Origin: Terriglobus albidus
Lineage (GTDB): Bacteria > Acidobacteriota > Terriglobia > Terriglobales > Acidobacteriaceae
Length of the DNA stretch: 64,000 bases
Reading direction: 5' to 3'
Assembly (NCBI RefSeq): GCF_008000815.1
Contig: NZ_CP042806.1
Span: 4,960,001-5,024,000 of the forward strand
In this document: piece by piece, positions 19,489 through 28,590 of the stretch
Position numbering within the stretch: position 1 is the first letter of the stretch
Layout: the number at the start of each line of letters is the position of its first letter
Position numbers and translations under genes: made by a program
The notes under the pieces: generated by a model
What the model was told of the DNA's origin: nothing
What the model saw: only the letters and a program-made list of their open reading frames with translations
Databases searched by the model: none

Positions 19489-19760
19489 CGTTTGTGACAG
19501 TTCTACACGCCCTCTAGCGAAAGTAATCAACTTCACATCTTTGGACATAGGTCATTTGCCTGTGGCGCGGCCACTGCCGTAAAGCGCACACTCAGCGCAA
19601 AATTCAACGCACCAATATGCGTGCGGAAAGTACTTGATTTGTCTGTCACATACAGTCATTCCGGATCAAATCATCGGCTTGAGCACGTTGGCCAGATGGT
19701 TGTTGGAGGTGCAACGAAACTACCTGGCCTTTGAAAGCAATTTCTCCGAGGTCAAAGACG

Positions 19761-22700
19761 ATGAAAAAACTAATCAAAACAGTTCAGCTTGCCTGTTCGA
19801 TTTTGTTGTTTTCCTGCGGTGCCCTGCTAGCACAGACGATCACAGCCAGCGTAAATGGAACAGTAACCGATCCAACCGGAGCAGTCGTTGTCAATGCCAC
19901 AGTAATGGCCGTCAACGTCGACACCGGTGTGACAACACCCACCACCACGAACCACGAAGGAATCTACGCCATTCGCTTTCTGCAGATTGGGAACTATCAG
20001 ATAAAGGTCGAATCTGCCGGCTTCGCGACTACCACATTCGGTCCATTCGTCCTTGAAACCGGACAGAACGCCAAAGTTGATATGAAATTGCTGCTGGCCA
20101 GCCAGGCACAAAACGTCGAGGTCACCTCAGAGGTTGTGCCGCTGATTAATACGGAGACTCCCACGCTTGCTACAACTCTCGACACGCGAGCCATTGAGAA
20201 TATCCCGCTGGTAAGCCGCAATCTTGTTGCTCTCACCATGTTTCTACCGGGCGCCGTCAGCACAAATCCAAATGGCTTCGTAAACCAGGCCGGAGTCTCC
20301 GGTCCTATCAGCTCGAACCAAAGCGTATCGGTGAATGGAAACCGGCAGCAGACGAATCAATATCTGCTGGATGGCATGAATATCAACCAGACGCTGGACG
20401 ATATTCCCGGCTATAACCCGAGCGTCGACGCCATCGGCCAGGTGCAAGTGATCTCTGCCAACGCACCCGCCGAGTATGGCAATGTGCTTGGCGGCGACAT
20501 CCTGTATCAAACCAAGAGCGGCACCAATCAATGGCATGGAAGCGCGTTCTACTACTTGTCGAACTTCAACCTGAACGCGAACACATGGGCCAACAAACAC
20601 GGCACGACAATCATTCCCAAGACGTCCTTTACCCGCAATATCTTCGGTGGGACATTCGGCGGCCCAATCTTCCATGACAGGCTCTTCTTCTTCGCGGACT
20701 ACCAGGGCGGACGGTACCACTCCGGCGGTATTGGAACGGCAACGGTCCTTACCACGAAGATGAGACAGGGTGACTTCTCCGAGCTTCTGGATCGCAGCCT
20801 TATGTGTTCCGGCGACACCGGCGGCGTGTGCACTTCCAACGCTCGTTTGATTCAGCTCTACGATGCGACCGCGAGCGGCTCCCCCGCATACGCGAACAAC
20901 AAGGTCTCCATCCTGAACCCGGCTGCCGTCTATCTGTTCGCGCATCCGGAGGTATATCCGCTGCCTAATCGCACGCCGGATAGAAGCAATACGCCGGCAC
21001 GCAATAACTATCAGGGCCCAACCAAGAACCGGAACTATGGCAATCAATTCGATATCAAAGTCGACTGGAAGGCCACGGAGAAAGACACTCTCTCCGTACG
21101 GTTCAGCAAAGCCGAGCAGGGACAGACCACAACCAATGTTCTGCCGGTCAGCTTCGCCAGCGCTCCGACCTTCCCAGTCCGCGGCGTTGCGATCAATGAG
21201 GTCCATACCCTCAATTCCTCGATGGTGAACGAGTTCCGCGCTGGTTATACCCGCATTCAAAACAACGGCGCTGTGCTGCTGGACCCGACCGGAGTCTTCG
21301 GACTCAATGGCGACAAGATCCTCAGCATCGGATCGAATAATGCCGTCTCTCAGGCGTTCGCCGGTTTCTCTGCGCTCGCTATGAGCGATTCGGCCAGCCC
21401 ACAAGGCTTCCGGGCCTCCAACGGTACGGAGTACACCACTCTCGGTAACGCAAATCTCGGCACCAATTACACGCTGAACACGTTTCTCTATGGCGACAAC
21501 TTCACCTTGCTCAAGAACCGCCACACCATCAAATTCGGTGTGCAGTTCCTTCGTCAGCAGCAGAACAACTTCTATCCGGGCAACGATGGTTCTCTGGGCG
21601 GATTTTACTATCTCGGCCCCGGTACAGCCAGTCCGAATGGCAACCCCAATGGATACAGCACCGGATATACAGCGGCTGATTTTGTGCTGAACCGCGCCGG
21701 CTTCATCAGCAAAGGCGGAGTCGCCGGCCCAGTCGGAATGCGCTCGTGGCGCGACGCCTATTTCGCTCAGGATGACTGGAAGGTCACTCCAAGGCTCACA
21801 CTGAACCTGGGCGTACGGTACGAGTATGTTCAACCAATCTATGAAGTCCATCACAAGATGTCGACGATCGATCCGGGGAATCCAGCGGTCATTCTGATCG
21901 ACGGCAGCGCACAGGCCAGGGCAGCAGGCTATGGCCGTGGACTTGTCGATCCTTACTACGGCAGCATCATGCCCCGCATCGGTTTTGCGTATTCAGCGAC
22001 TCCGAAGCTCGTCCTCCGCGGTGGATATGGGTTGCAGAACTACATGGAAGGCACCGGTGCGAACCTGCGTATGACGACAAACCTTCCCTTCCAGGCGACC
22101 TATCAGGCCACCGGCGTACAGGCAAGCCCCAGTGGGACTGGCAGCTTCTTCCTTGTACAAAATGGATTCGGCAGCGGCACGGCCAGCTCCAACGTTTACA
22201 ACGTCTGGAACAAGAAGATAAAGCCGGCATTCATTGGCATCTACAACCTGACCCTGGAGTATCAGCTCAACAACACGGCTTCGGTCCAGGTTGGCTATGT
22301 TGGTGAAGCCGGACAGCACCTGGTGACGGCCAATCAGCGGAACCAGCTTCACAATCCCTGCGTTATCAACGGAATTGTTCAAGCCGTGACCGCTACTCCA
22401 TCGGCAACCTGCCTGGCGCAAGCGCCGGCTCCGTTCTATGCGACACCCGGTGTGGGCTACAACGGTGTGATCCGCTACACCGACTCCAACGCCATGATGA
22501 ACTACAACGCCATGCAGACCAGCTTCCGCCAGCGTGAATGGCATGGCCTGCAATACACGGTCAACTACACCTGGAGCCATGGCAATACCAACAGCACCGG
22601 CTTCTATGGTGTTCCCAGCATCACCGCAGCCAGCGCGTATGCACAGAACGTCTACGATCTCCATTCGGAATACGGCCCCATCGGGCAGGACGTCCGCCAT

Positions 22701-23303
22701 GCAGTCAACTGGAACATGGTCTACGATCTTCCCCTGGGACGTAAGCGCCTGTTCGGCGCCAACATGCCGTTGATCGTAGACGAACTGATCGGCGGCTGGA
22801 AGATCGGCATGACGGGTGTTACCTACAGCGGCTTTCCCGTCAACATAAATACCTCGAACAACACTTCCGGCGTGAACGGAAACTCGTTACGTGCAAATCA
22901 CTATCGAGCGCTCAAGATCGTCAACCGCTCCATCAACAACTGGTTTGGCACCGATCCTTCCGCAAAGCCTTGTGGCACCAAGACGGACTCGGTAACAAAG
23001 ATCGTTACCATCGACGACAACGGCTTATGCGCATATGGCCAGCCGGCGCCTGGCCTCTTCGGCACCGCTCGTCCCACCTCAGAACGCGCACCCGGCTTCC
23101 AGACTTACGGCGCTTCCGTCACTAAGGACTTCACGATCTGGCGTGAGCAACAGGTTAACTTCCGCGCCGATGCGGATAACGTCTTCAACAGCGCGTACCT
23201 CAGTAATCCCACCAGCAACGTGACATCTTCCACCTTCGGTCAGATCACCGCAGTACGTTCCGGCCCGAGACAACTGCAACTCTCCGTCAAGTACCACTTC
23301 TAG
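19761..23303 (+). CDS. TonB-dependent receptor-like outer-membrane protein
   Basis: An 1180-aa outer-membrane protein of the type abundant in Acidobacteriota. A signal peptide (MKKLIKTVQLACSILLF..LLAQ) is followed by a carboxypeptidase-regulatory-like beta-sandwich (about 25-110, GTVTDPTGAVV..), a plug-like region with LLDGMNINQT, and a long beta-barrel ending in the aromatic SVKYHF. It probably takes up a polymer fragment or chelate. I start it at 19761, ten codons after another in-frame start, because GAGG lies 9 bases before it and the signal peptide begins there. A clear hairpin terminator follows. The next two genes encode Tat-exported enzymes and may act on its substrate. Confidence 0.9.
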   Translation: MKKLIKTVQLACSILLFSCGALLAQTITASVNGTVTDPTGAVVVNATVMAVNVDTGVTTPTTTNHEGIYAIRFLQIGNYQIKVESAGFATTTFGPFVLETGQNAKVDMKLLLASQAQNVEVTSEVVPLINTETPTLATTLDTRAIENIPLVSRNLVALTMFLPGAVSTNPNGFVNQAGVSGPISSNQSVSVNGNRQQTNQYLLDGMNINQTLDDIPGYNPSVDAIGQVQVISANAPAEYGNVLGGDILYQTKSGTNQWHGSAFYYLSNFNLNANTWANKHGTTIIPKTSFTRNIFGGTFGGPIFHDRLFFFADYQGGRYHSGGIGTATVLTTKMRQGDFSELLDRSLMCSGDTGGVCTSNARLIQLYDATASGSPAYANNKVSILNPAAVYLFAHPEVYPLPNRTPDRSNTPARNNYQGPTKNRNYGNQFDIKVDWKATEKDTLSVRFSKAEQGQTTTNVLPVSFASAPTFPVRGVAINEVHTLNSSMVNEFRAGYTRIQNNGAVLLDPTGVFGLNGDKILSIGSNNAVSQAFAGFSALAMSDSASPQGFRASNGTEYTTLGNANLGTNYTLNTFLYGDNFTLLKNRHTIKFGVQFLRQQQNNFYPGNDGSLGGFYYLGPGTASPNGNPNGYSTGYTAADFVLNRAGFISKGGVAGPVGMRSWRDAYFAQDDWKVTPRLTLNLGVRYEYVQPIYEVHHKMSTIDPGNPAVILIDGSAQARAAGYGRGLVDPYYGSIMPRIGFAYSATPKLVLRGGYGLQNYMEGTGANLRMTTNLPFQATYQATGVQASPSGTGSFFLVQNGFGSGTASSNVYNVWNKKIKPAFIGIYNLTLEYQLNNTASVQVGYVGEAGQHLVTANQRNQLHNPCVINGIVQAVTATPSATCLAQAPAPFYATPGVGYNGVIRYTDSNAMMNYNAMQTSFRQREWHGLQYTVNYTWSHGNTNSTGFYGVPSITAASAYAQNVYDLHSEYGPIGQDVRHAVNWNMVYDLPLGRKRLFGANMPLIVDELIGGWKIGMTGVTYSGFPVNINTSNNTSGVNGNSLRANHYRALKIVNRSINNWFGTDPSAKPCGTKTDSVTKIVTIDDNGLCAYGQPAPGLFGTARPTSERAPGFQTYGASVTKDFTIWREQQVNFRADADNVFNSAYLSNPTSNVTSSTFGQITAVRSGPRQLQLSVKYHF

Positions 23304-23310
23304 AACGCAG

Positions 23311-23338
23311 GCGACCTGCCTCATCCGAGGCAGGTCGC
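23311..23338 (+). terminator. Rho-independent-type terminator after the receptor gene
   Basis: A perfect 11-bp stem (23311-23321 with 23328-23338, GC-rich) with a 6-base loop, followed by TTTC. It begins 7 bases after the receptor stop codon. The following gene has its own ribosome site, so part of the transcript may read through. Confidence 0.8.
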
Positions 23339-23376
23339 TTTCAACCAAAAACGATGCAAAGGGAGGATCTCTTTCA

Positions 23377-23952
23377 GTGATCGAGAATTTCGTGGAGACC
23401 AGCTCACGGCGCAGCTTCTTTGGAAAGCTGGCAGCGATGGCAACTATCCTCACGGGAGCGTCCAGGCTCCCAGCTCAACAATCTACCCCGGCACAGCAAT
23501 CAGCTCCATCTGCCACCGCGCCTTCGTCCCCGGAAGGCAACAGGCCCCGCCCCACCGGCAACCACACCTATAACGGCATCTATTACTTTTCGGGAACCGG
23601 ATCGAATGACGGGTATCCCAAAGAGGATCACGTTACCGTGACCGATCCCTTCGAGAAGCATGTCACCCGAACCATGGATGCTCTGAAGAAATCTCTTGAT
23701 CGGAATGGTTGCAGCATGGACAGCATCCTCAATCTGCAAGTCTTTCTCTGCCTGCCGCTTGCGGACAGTAATCCCACGCCTACAGGAAAAGCCAGATTTG
23801 ACGCCCACAAGGCGCAGTATGACGCGTTAAATAAGATCTATGCGACATACTTCACCCCGGGAAAAACCCCGTCCCGTGCCTGCATGGCGGTGGAATGGAT
23901 TCCCGGCGATTCCCTCATTGAAATTGTCGGCAGCGCACGAGTGATTGCCTGA
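23377..23952 (+). CDS. Rid-family (YjgF/RidA-like) protein with Tat signal
   Basis: A 191-aa protein. Residues 10-34 form a twin-arginine signal (SRRSFFGKLAAMATILTG), then a Pro/Ser/Gln-rich linker (35-60), then a Rid fold (about 65-191). Typical RidA hydrolyses reactive enamines or imines released by PLP enzymes in the cytosol. Here the Tat signal places it in the periplasm. The conserved arginine is in TPSRACMAVEWIPGDSLIEI near the C-terminus. The start is a GTG with GGAGG 10 bases upstream. The next gene encodes a Tat-exported PLP enzyme, so the pair may work together. Confidence 0.82.
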   Translation: MIENFVETSSRRSFFGKLAAMATILTGASRLPAQQSTPAQQSAPSATAPSSPEGNRPRPTGNHTYNGIYYFSGTGSNDGYPKEDHVTVTDPFEKHVTRTMDALKKSLDRNGCSMDSILNLQVFLCLPLADSNPTPTGKARFDAHKAQYDALNKIYATYFTPGKTPSRACMAVEWIPGDSLIEIVGSARVIA

Positions 23953-24003
23953 CCGATTCATCCACGAACGAAGAAACACACAAAGAATCTGAAGGAGTAA
24001 AGA

Positions 24004-25389
24004 ATGAATCTCGGATCCGGCTGGAATCGCCGTTCTTTTCTATCGATGCTTGCGGCGGCAACCGGCAATCTACTCAGCCCTTCCAGGCTTAATGCCGAAG
24101 GGATGTTTTCAAAAAAAGGCAAACAGACCATTCCCCCTGTCGATGGCCATCCCATTGTGCCGATTACAAGTGGCCTCGGTTCTACCGGCGATATCTATGC
24201 CGAGCTTGGGGTCACACCCCTCATCAATATCAATGGAACAGTAACAGTGATCGGCGGCTCGGTGATGAGACCCGAGGTCATGGAACTGATGCGCCAGGGC
24301 AACCAGCATTTTGTCCTGATTAATGAGCTGGAAGTCGCAGCCGGGAAGTTTATTGCGAAGCTATGCAAGTCGCCTGAAGGCTACACCGGCCTGGTGACGG
24401 CCGGCGCGGCCGCTGCCATGGTTGTCGGCTATGCGGGCATGATGACCGAAGACCTGGAACCTCGCATCACTTCCTGCCCTGACGTCAGCGGCTTTCCTCG
24501 GACGGAGGTCATCATTCAAAAGAGTCACCGTTATCCCTTCGACCATCAGATTCGCCAGACAGGCGCAAAGCTGGTCGAGGTGGAGACTCGCGAGGAGATG
24601 ATCGCCGCCATCAACCCGAAGACGCTGGCGATCCACTTCACGAATATCCTGTCAGACCGTGGCAAGGTCAGCGGCCCTGAGACCGTTGCCATCGCCAAAG
24701 CCCACAACATCTATACCTTCAACGATGCCTCTGCCGATGTTCCTCCCAAAGAACGCCTGTGGGAGTATCCCGCGCTTGGCTTCGACATGGTGACCTTCAG
24801 CGGCGGCAAGGATATCTGCGGCCCCCAGGCCTCCGGTGTTCTTATCGGCAAGGAAGAGCTGATCCGCTGGTCGATGCTCAACATGAGTCCGCAGGAAGAT
24901 CGTATCGGCCGCCCCTGCAAAGTCGGCAAAGAAACCATCTTCGCGCTGCTGAAAGCCCTGGAGCTGTTTGTGAACCAGGACTACGATTCAGTGCTGAAGA
25001 TGTACGATGCCCGTGCGCAGGTGATTACCGATGCCATCAAGAAGTTCGGTGTAACGGCCCTTCCACGGGAGTTCAACCCTCAGGCTCTGGGCAATGTGAC
25101 GCCGCACTATAGCTGGCATATCGATCCGGCAAAGCTGAAGATTACCGGACCGGAGGTCATGCAGAAGCTCGCCGATACAAAGCCTGTCGGTATTGGAAGC
25201 ATGGGAGCGGGAGCAAGCGGACTTCGCGGACGCAATCCAGACGCTCCCGCAGGACCGCCCCCTGAACGCCGCCGTCGTCCCTCAGACCCGAGTGTCTTCG
25301 GCTTCGCTCTTTGGCAGATCAAAGATGGCGAGGACAAGATCATTGCGGACCGGCTCGTGCAGATCTTCAGCGAAGCACCGAAGGCTTGA
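24004..25389 (+). CDS. SelA-like PLP-dependent enzyme with Tat signal
   Basis: A 461-aa fold-type I PLP enzyme of the SelA / D-glucosaminate-6-phosphate ammonia-lyase group. A twin-arginine signal (NRRSFLSMLAAATGNLL, 8-24) predicts export of the folded, cofactor-loaded enzyme. The likely Schiff-base lysine is K269 in FSGGKDICGPQ, and the residue contacting the pyridine nitrogen is D241 in FNDASAD. Near residues 405-425 there is an unusual loop rich in Pro and Arg. No selC or selB is seen, so selenocysteine synthesis is unlikely; an eliminase acting on an amino sugar or D-amino acid derivative is more plausible. It follows the Rid-family gene by 51 bp. Confidence 0.82.
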   Translation: MNLGSGWNRRSFLSMLAAATGNLLSPSRLNAEGMFSKKGKQTIPPVDGHPIVPITSGLGSTGDIYAELGVTPLININGTVTVIGGSVMRPEVMELMRQGNQHFVLINELEVAAGKFIAKLCKSPEGYTGLVTAGAAAAMVVGYAGMMTEDLEPRITSCPDVSGFPRTEVIIQKSHRYPFDHQIRQTGAKLVEVETREEMIAAINPKTLAIHFTNILSDRGKVSGPETVAIAKAHNIYTFNDASADVPPKERLWEYPALGFDMVTFSGGKDICGPQASGVLIGKEELIRWSMLNMSPQEDRIGRPCKVGKETIFALLKALELFVNQDYDSVLKMYDARAQVITDAIKKFGVTALPREFNPQALGNVTPHYSWHIDPAKLKITGPEVMQKLADTKPVGIGSMGAGASGLRGRNPDAPAGPPPERRRRPSDPSVFGFALWQIKDGEDKIIADRLVQIFSEAPKA

Positions 25390-25504
25390 CCGCAACAGCG
25401 TTCTGTTTCTCGCTGGAGGTACAACCAGCTTGTTTCCTTCCGATATCCGGGCGCCGGCTACGTGCCGATGCGCCCGGGAATCGAAAGATCGAAGCAATTG
25501 CGGT

Positions 25505-25921
25505 CTATTTCATCTGATCTGCGATCTTCTGGTGAACTGCAGCAAGTTGGTCCGCCTCCGCAGCCCCATGCGCGAAGAAATCGGCAAACTGCTTACAGTG
25601 CTGCGCCGCTCCCGTCTTCGACGGCTCGTAAAGATCGCCTTTCGTATACACCGTTGCGAGGTCCTGATGCTCTTCGGCTTCTTTCCGCAGCCGGCTCGCC
25701 TCAGCACGATAGTAGTCGGCAAGCCTGAGGTGGTCTTCCCGGGTCTTCGCATTTGCGATGAGAGCTTTCAGTTCTTTATGCGAGAGTTTTCGATGTGCAT
25801 TCGATGCGGGCGGTGAGCTTGATCCGGTCTGCCCGAACGCCGTTATGGAGATAACCATCCCCATCATCGAACTCATCAGGGTTCTACGGCTCCATGATCG
25901 CTGGAATGCATCCTTATCCAT
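25505..25921 (-). CDS. Small secreted helical protein, last gene of copper operon
   Basis: A 138-aa protein with an N-terminal export signal (SRRTLMSSMMGMVISITAFG). The mature part is nearly all helix, with regularly spaced His, Tyr and Ala (LRLADYYRAEASRLRKEAEEH, and AAQHCKQFADFFAHGAAEA). I do not recognise a named family. The His and Cys positions could bind metal. It lies 32 bp after the DUF5666 gene and is the last gene of the run that starts at 30662. Confidence 0.68.
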   Translation of the reverse strand: MDKDAFQRSWSRRTLMSSMMGMVISITAFGQTGSSSPPASNAHRKLSHKELKALIANAKTREDHLRLADYYRAEASRLRKEAEEHQDLATVYTKGDLYEPSKTGAAQHCKQFADFFAHGAAEADQLAAVHQKIADQMK

Positions 25922-25953
25922 TTGTATTCTCCTCGCCGGCGAACGCGCTCCGC

Positions 25954-26319
25954 TTATTTTGATTTGGCTCCAGACATATCCATTCCATTCATCTCACCAT
26001 GCATCCCCTTCATATCGCCCGTTCCTTGCATGGTCCCAACTTTGATTTCGGCAGCGATCAGTTGCTCTCCTTTTTTTGAAGCGTGTACTGCAACATGATC
26101 CCCGACCTTGATGTCTTTTTGCGCGATCGCAGATGTACCTTTGGAATACTTCGTCTGCGTATTCAGAACAACCGTCTGCGTTGTTCCATTTATAGCCTTG
26201 ACCGTTATGCTGTCCGCGGTGACGGCCGTCACCGTACCCATCACATGCTGCATCCCTTCATGGGCATACGCCAGGCCGGCAAACAAAATAACGACAATGA
26301 ATGCAATCAAACGTTTCAT
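25954..26319 (-). CDS. Periplasmic DUF5666-type protein with Met/His tail
   Basis: A 121-aa secreted protein. A signal peptide (1-19, ends AYA) precedes a small beta-barrel resembling DUF5666: repeated GTVTAVTADSITVK and IKVGDHVAVHASKKG. The C-terminal tail MKGMHGEMNGMDMSG is rich in Met, with one His, as in periplasmic copper carriers. Its place between a cytochrome c and a helical secreted protein, behind the multicopper oxidase and TolC-type genes, supports a copper-carrier or copper-buffer role. Confidence 0.75.
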   Translation of the reverse strand: MKRLIAFIVVILFAGLAYAHEGMQHVMGTVTAVTADSITVKAINGTTQTVVLNTQTKYSKGTSAIAQKDIKVGDHVAVHASKKGEQLIAAEIKVGTMQGTGDMKGMHGEMNGMDMSGAKSK

Positions 26320-26334
26320 GAAATCTCCTATCTG

Positions 26335-26961
26335 TTAGCGGTGCGTTGTAGACGTCTCCGGTGACGCAGAAGCTCCGCCACCGTTCAAAAATTGCTGTTC
26401 CTCACGTTCTTCCTGAAGCTCTTCCGATGTCTTCGGGTTCAACTGCTCCATCTGCAGCTCTTCCTGCTCCGTCAGCTTTGGAAGATGGCGAATGAAAGCG
26501 ACGAGCTTCCAACTGTCGATATCATCGTCTCCCGGCTCTCCGAAGGCGGGCATTCCGCTCAACCTCACGCCGTTTTTGATGGTGTAGTAGAGCTCCCCAT
26601 CTGAGAGTTCCTGCGTCGGTGCGCGCCGCATGTCCGGAGGACGCGGATACATCGTTTTCCCATACATGGTCTCGCTGCTGCCATTATTCCCGTGACAGGA
26701 CGCGCAGTGGTCTGCCCAGTGCGCCATGCCTTCACGAAGGACATCTGGCGTAGCCTGCATGGGGTTCTTCAACTCCATTTCGCCGGAAGGAATGGCCGCC
26801 TGGCGAAACGTTGTCGCCAGCATCGCTTCAATCTTGCCGGGTTGATTCCGTGTACTGAAACCGCGATGCACGAAACGCCATGTCAGAAAGCCGGCGCAAG
26901 CCAGCAGCAGAACAGTCAACGAAACGATGGACAGAACGAACCGGTACCGCATCGCGCTCAC
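26335..26961 (-). CDS. Membrane-anchored cytochrome c in copper operon
   Basis: A 208-aa mono-haem cytochrome c. The anchor helix is about 8-28, the haem motif CASCH is at 86-90, and the axial Met is probably M137 in VRLSGMPAF. The C-terminal 40 residues are strongly acidic and Gln-rich. Its start overlaps the TolC-type gene by 4 bp. A haem protein beside a periplasmic multicopper oxidase could donate or accept the electrons of Cu(I) oxidation. It is similar to the cytochrome at 2464-3003. Confidence 0.87.
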   Translation of the reverse strand: MSAMRYRFVLSIVSLTVLLLACAGFLTWRFVHRGFSTRNQPGKIEAMLATTFRQAAIPSGEMELKNPMQATPDVLREGMAHWADHCASCHGNNGSSETMYGKTMYPRPPDMRRAPTQELSDGELYYTIKNGVRLSGMPAFGEPGDDDIDSWKLVAFIRHLPKLTEQEELQMEQLNPKTSEELQEEREEQQFLNGGGASASPETSTTHR

Positions 26962-28574
26962 TCCTGCGCTCCAGTTGCGTTAGGAAGATTGATCGTGGTG
27001 CTCGGCGTATCGCTTGAGACCGGAGCCTGAAGACCTCCGCTCAAGGTGTAGTTCTGGAGAGCAATCGCGTTACGCCAGACTTCACGTAGCGCTTTCACAT
27101 AGCTCACGCGCAGTTGAAAGAGTGTTCGTTGCGAGACGAGCACCTGCGGATAGGCCTGAGCCATGTTCTGATACTTATTCAGATAGAGCTGATAGGCGCG
27201 CTCGGCACGAGGAATGAGCTGGGTTTTATAGCGGTCTGCTTCGAATCGAGCCGACTCATAAGACTGTGCAAGCGGTGCTGAGTGCTGACGCAGCGATAAC
27301 TGTTCGCGGCGAAGCGACTGTTCGGCGCGCTCGATATCCGCTTTGGCCGCCTGCACATTTCCCTGGTTCCTATTCCACAGCGGAATATTCACACCGGCGC
27401 TGGCAAAGCTCTGTGGACCGGTCGCCTTGTTGGGCGAGCCATCGATCCTCTCGAAGTTGTACTGCTCCCCTGCCTTCAACTGCAGGTCCGGTATCGCTTC
27501 CCGTTTGGCGTCTTTAAGGCGTGCCTGTGCAACAACGATCTCCTGCTGCGCCCGCTTCACCGTAGGACTTTCGGAGACAACACTCTCTGTCATCTGTTCT
27601 GCATTGAGATCAGGAGTCTTTTCCAACTCTCCCTGCAAGGGACTGACAGGAAGCTCTCCTTTGCCTGCGAGAGCAGAGAGGACACGAAAGGTTTCAAGGT
27701 AGTGCCTCTGCGCAACGGTGTAGTCCACCTTCGCCTGTTCCGACTCAACCTCCGTTTGCAGTATGTCTGGAGCATCTGCCTGGCCTACATTCGCAAGTTG
27801 ATGCACGGTCTCAACCGCATCGAGCGCGATTCCCAGTAACTGTTGCCGCAGGCGAACCGTCTCCTGCGCTGTCAGTGCATCGAAGAATGCCTGCTGGATA
27901 TCGGCATGGACGCGATATGTCTGCTCCTGCACGCCAATCTGCTCCGAGCGGCTCTCTTGCGCATGGATATCGCGCCGCAGCCCCAGCTTTCCTCCAAGGA
28001 CTATGGTCTGCTGGACAAAGGCACCTTGTTCGCCGCCGCCATAAGAACCTCCGCGGATTTGTTCTCCCTGATAGCCGACCGTGGGATTGGGATACAAACC
28101 CGCCTGCCGTGCTTTTTCCTGGGATCTACGGACAAAGGCGCCTGCTTCCTTGATCGTGGGATTGTTCGCATCCGCCAGTTTTATGAAGTCATCCAAATTC
28201 ATGGGAGGCCGTGCAGCAACCTCCTTCAACAGCTCCGGCGCAGGCAGACTCGACCCTGTCTTGTGTTCCGGGTTCTCGGGCTCCTGCAGCGTCATGGTGG
28301 CGTGTGAGCTCTGCCCACTTTGCGGAGAGGAGGTCTGCGCGGGGGGATGTTGATGCTGCATTCCCGGCATGCTGTGTTCCTGATGCTCTTCGTGTTGCGC
28401 GGCGCCTTGCGGTTGTTGCTTCGACTGCGTGTTGGATGGCGTTTTTGCCGGTGTGCAACCAGGCATATCCATACCTTCCATGCACGGCATTGCATTGTGT
28501 TCCTGGCCCTGCGCAATGGAGATGCTACCGAAGAGAGCGATCATCGCAAAGGGAATATAGAGTTTCATCGTCAT
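26958..28574 (-). CDS. TolC/CusC-type outer-membrane channel with metal-binding N-terminus
   Basis: About 538 aa. Residues from about 130 on form a typical TolC-family outer-membrane efflux protein with two long helical repeats. Before that, mature residues about 20-100 are full of Met and His (MPCMEGMDMPGC, SMPGMQHQHPP, EEHQEHSM), an extension not found in ordinary TolC or CusC. The start at 28574 is chosen because AGGAG lies a few bases upstream; an in-frame ATG at 28589 would place that motif inside the gene. It follows the multicopper oxidase stop almost directly. No CusA/CusB or other RND partner is in the operon. Confidence 0.87.
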   Translation of the reverse strand: MTMKLYIPFAMIALFGSISIAQGQEHNAMPCMEGMDMPGCTPAKTPSNTQSKQQPQGAAQHEEHQEHSMPGMQHQHPPAQTSSPQSGQSSHATMTLQEPENPEHKTGSSLPAPELLKEVAARPPMNLDDFIKLADANNPTIKEAGAFVRRSQEKARQAGLYPNPTVGYQGEQIRGGSYGGGEQGAFVQQTIVLGGKLGLRRDIHAQESRSEQIGVQEQTYRVHADIQQAFFDALTAQETVRLRQQLLGIALDAVETVHQLANVGQADAPDILQTEVESEQAKVDYTVAQRHYLETFRVLSALAGKGELPVSPLQGELEKTPDLNAEQMTESVVSESPTVKRAQQEIVVAQARLKDAKREAIPDLQLKAGEQYNFERIDGSPNKATGPQSFASAGVNIPLWNRNQGNVQAAKADIERAEQSLRREQLSLRQHSAPLAQSYESARFEADRYKTQLIPRAERAYQLYLNKYQNMAQAYPQVLVSQRTLFQLRVSYVKALREVWRNAIALQNYTLSGGLQAPVSSDTPSTTINLPNATGAQE

Positions 28575-28590
28575 GACAGGGCTCCTCATC

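Noticed and set aside
19493-19499. TGTCACA (minus strand) near repeat copy B as a fifth ECF41 promoter
   Set aside because: No GGTC, CGTC or TGTC at 16 bases and no gene in a fitting position.
19644-19650. TGTCACA upstream of the receptor gene as an ECF41 promoter
   Set aside because: The bases at the -10 position (CAAA) do not match.
20244-21854. Long open frame on the minus strand (536 codons) opposite the receptor gene
   Set aside because: It mirrors the codon bias of the receptor gene on the other strand, has no family match or ribosome site, and the receptor gene is unambiguous.
24004-25389. Selenocysteine synthase (true SelA)
   Set aside because: It has a Tat signal and no selB, selC or selD nearby; the similarity is to the wider SelA-like PLP group.
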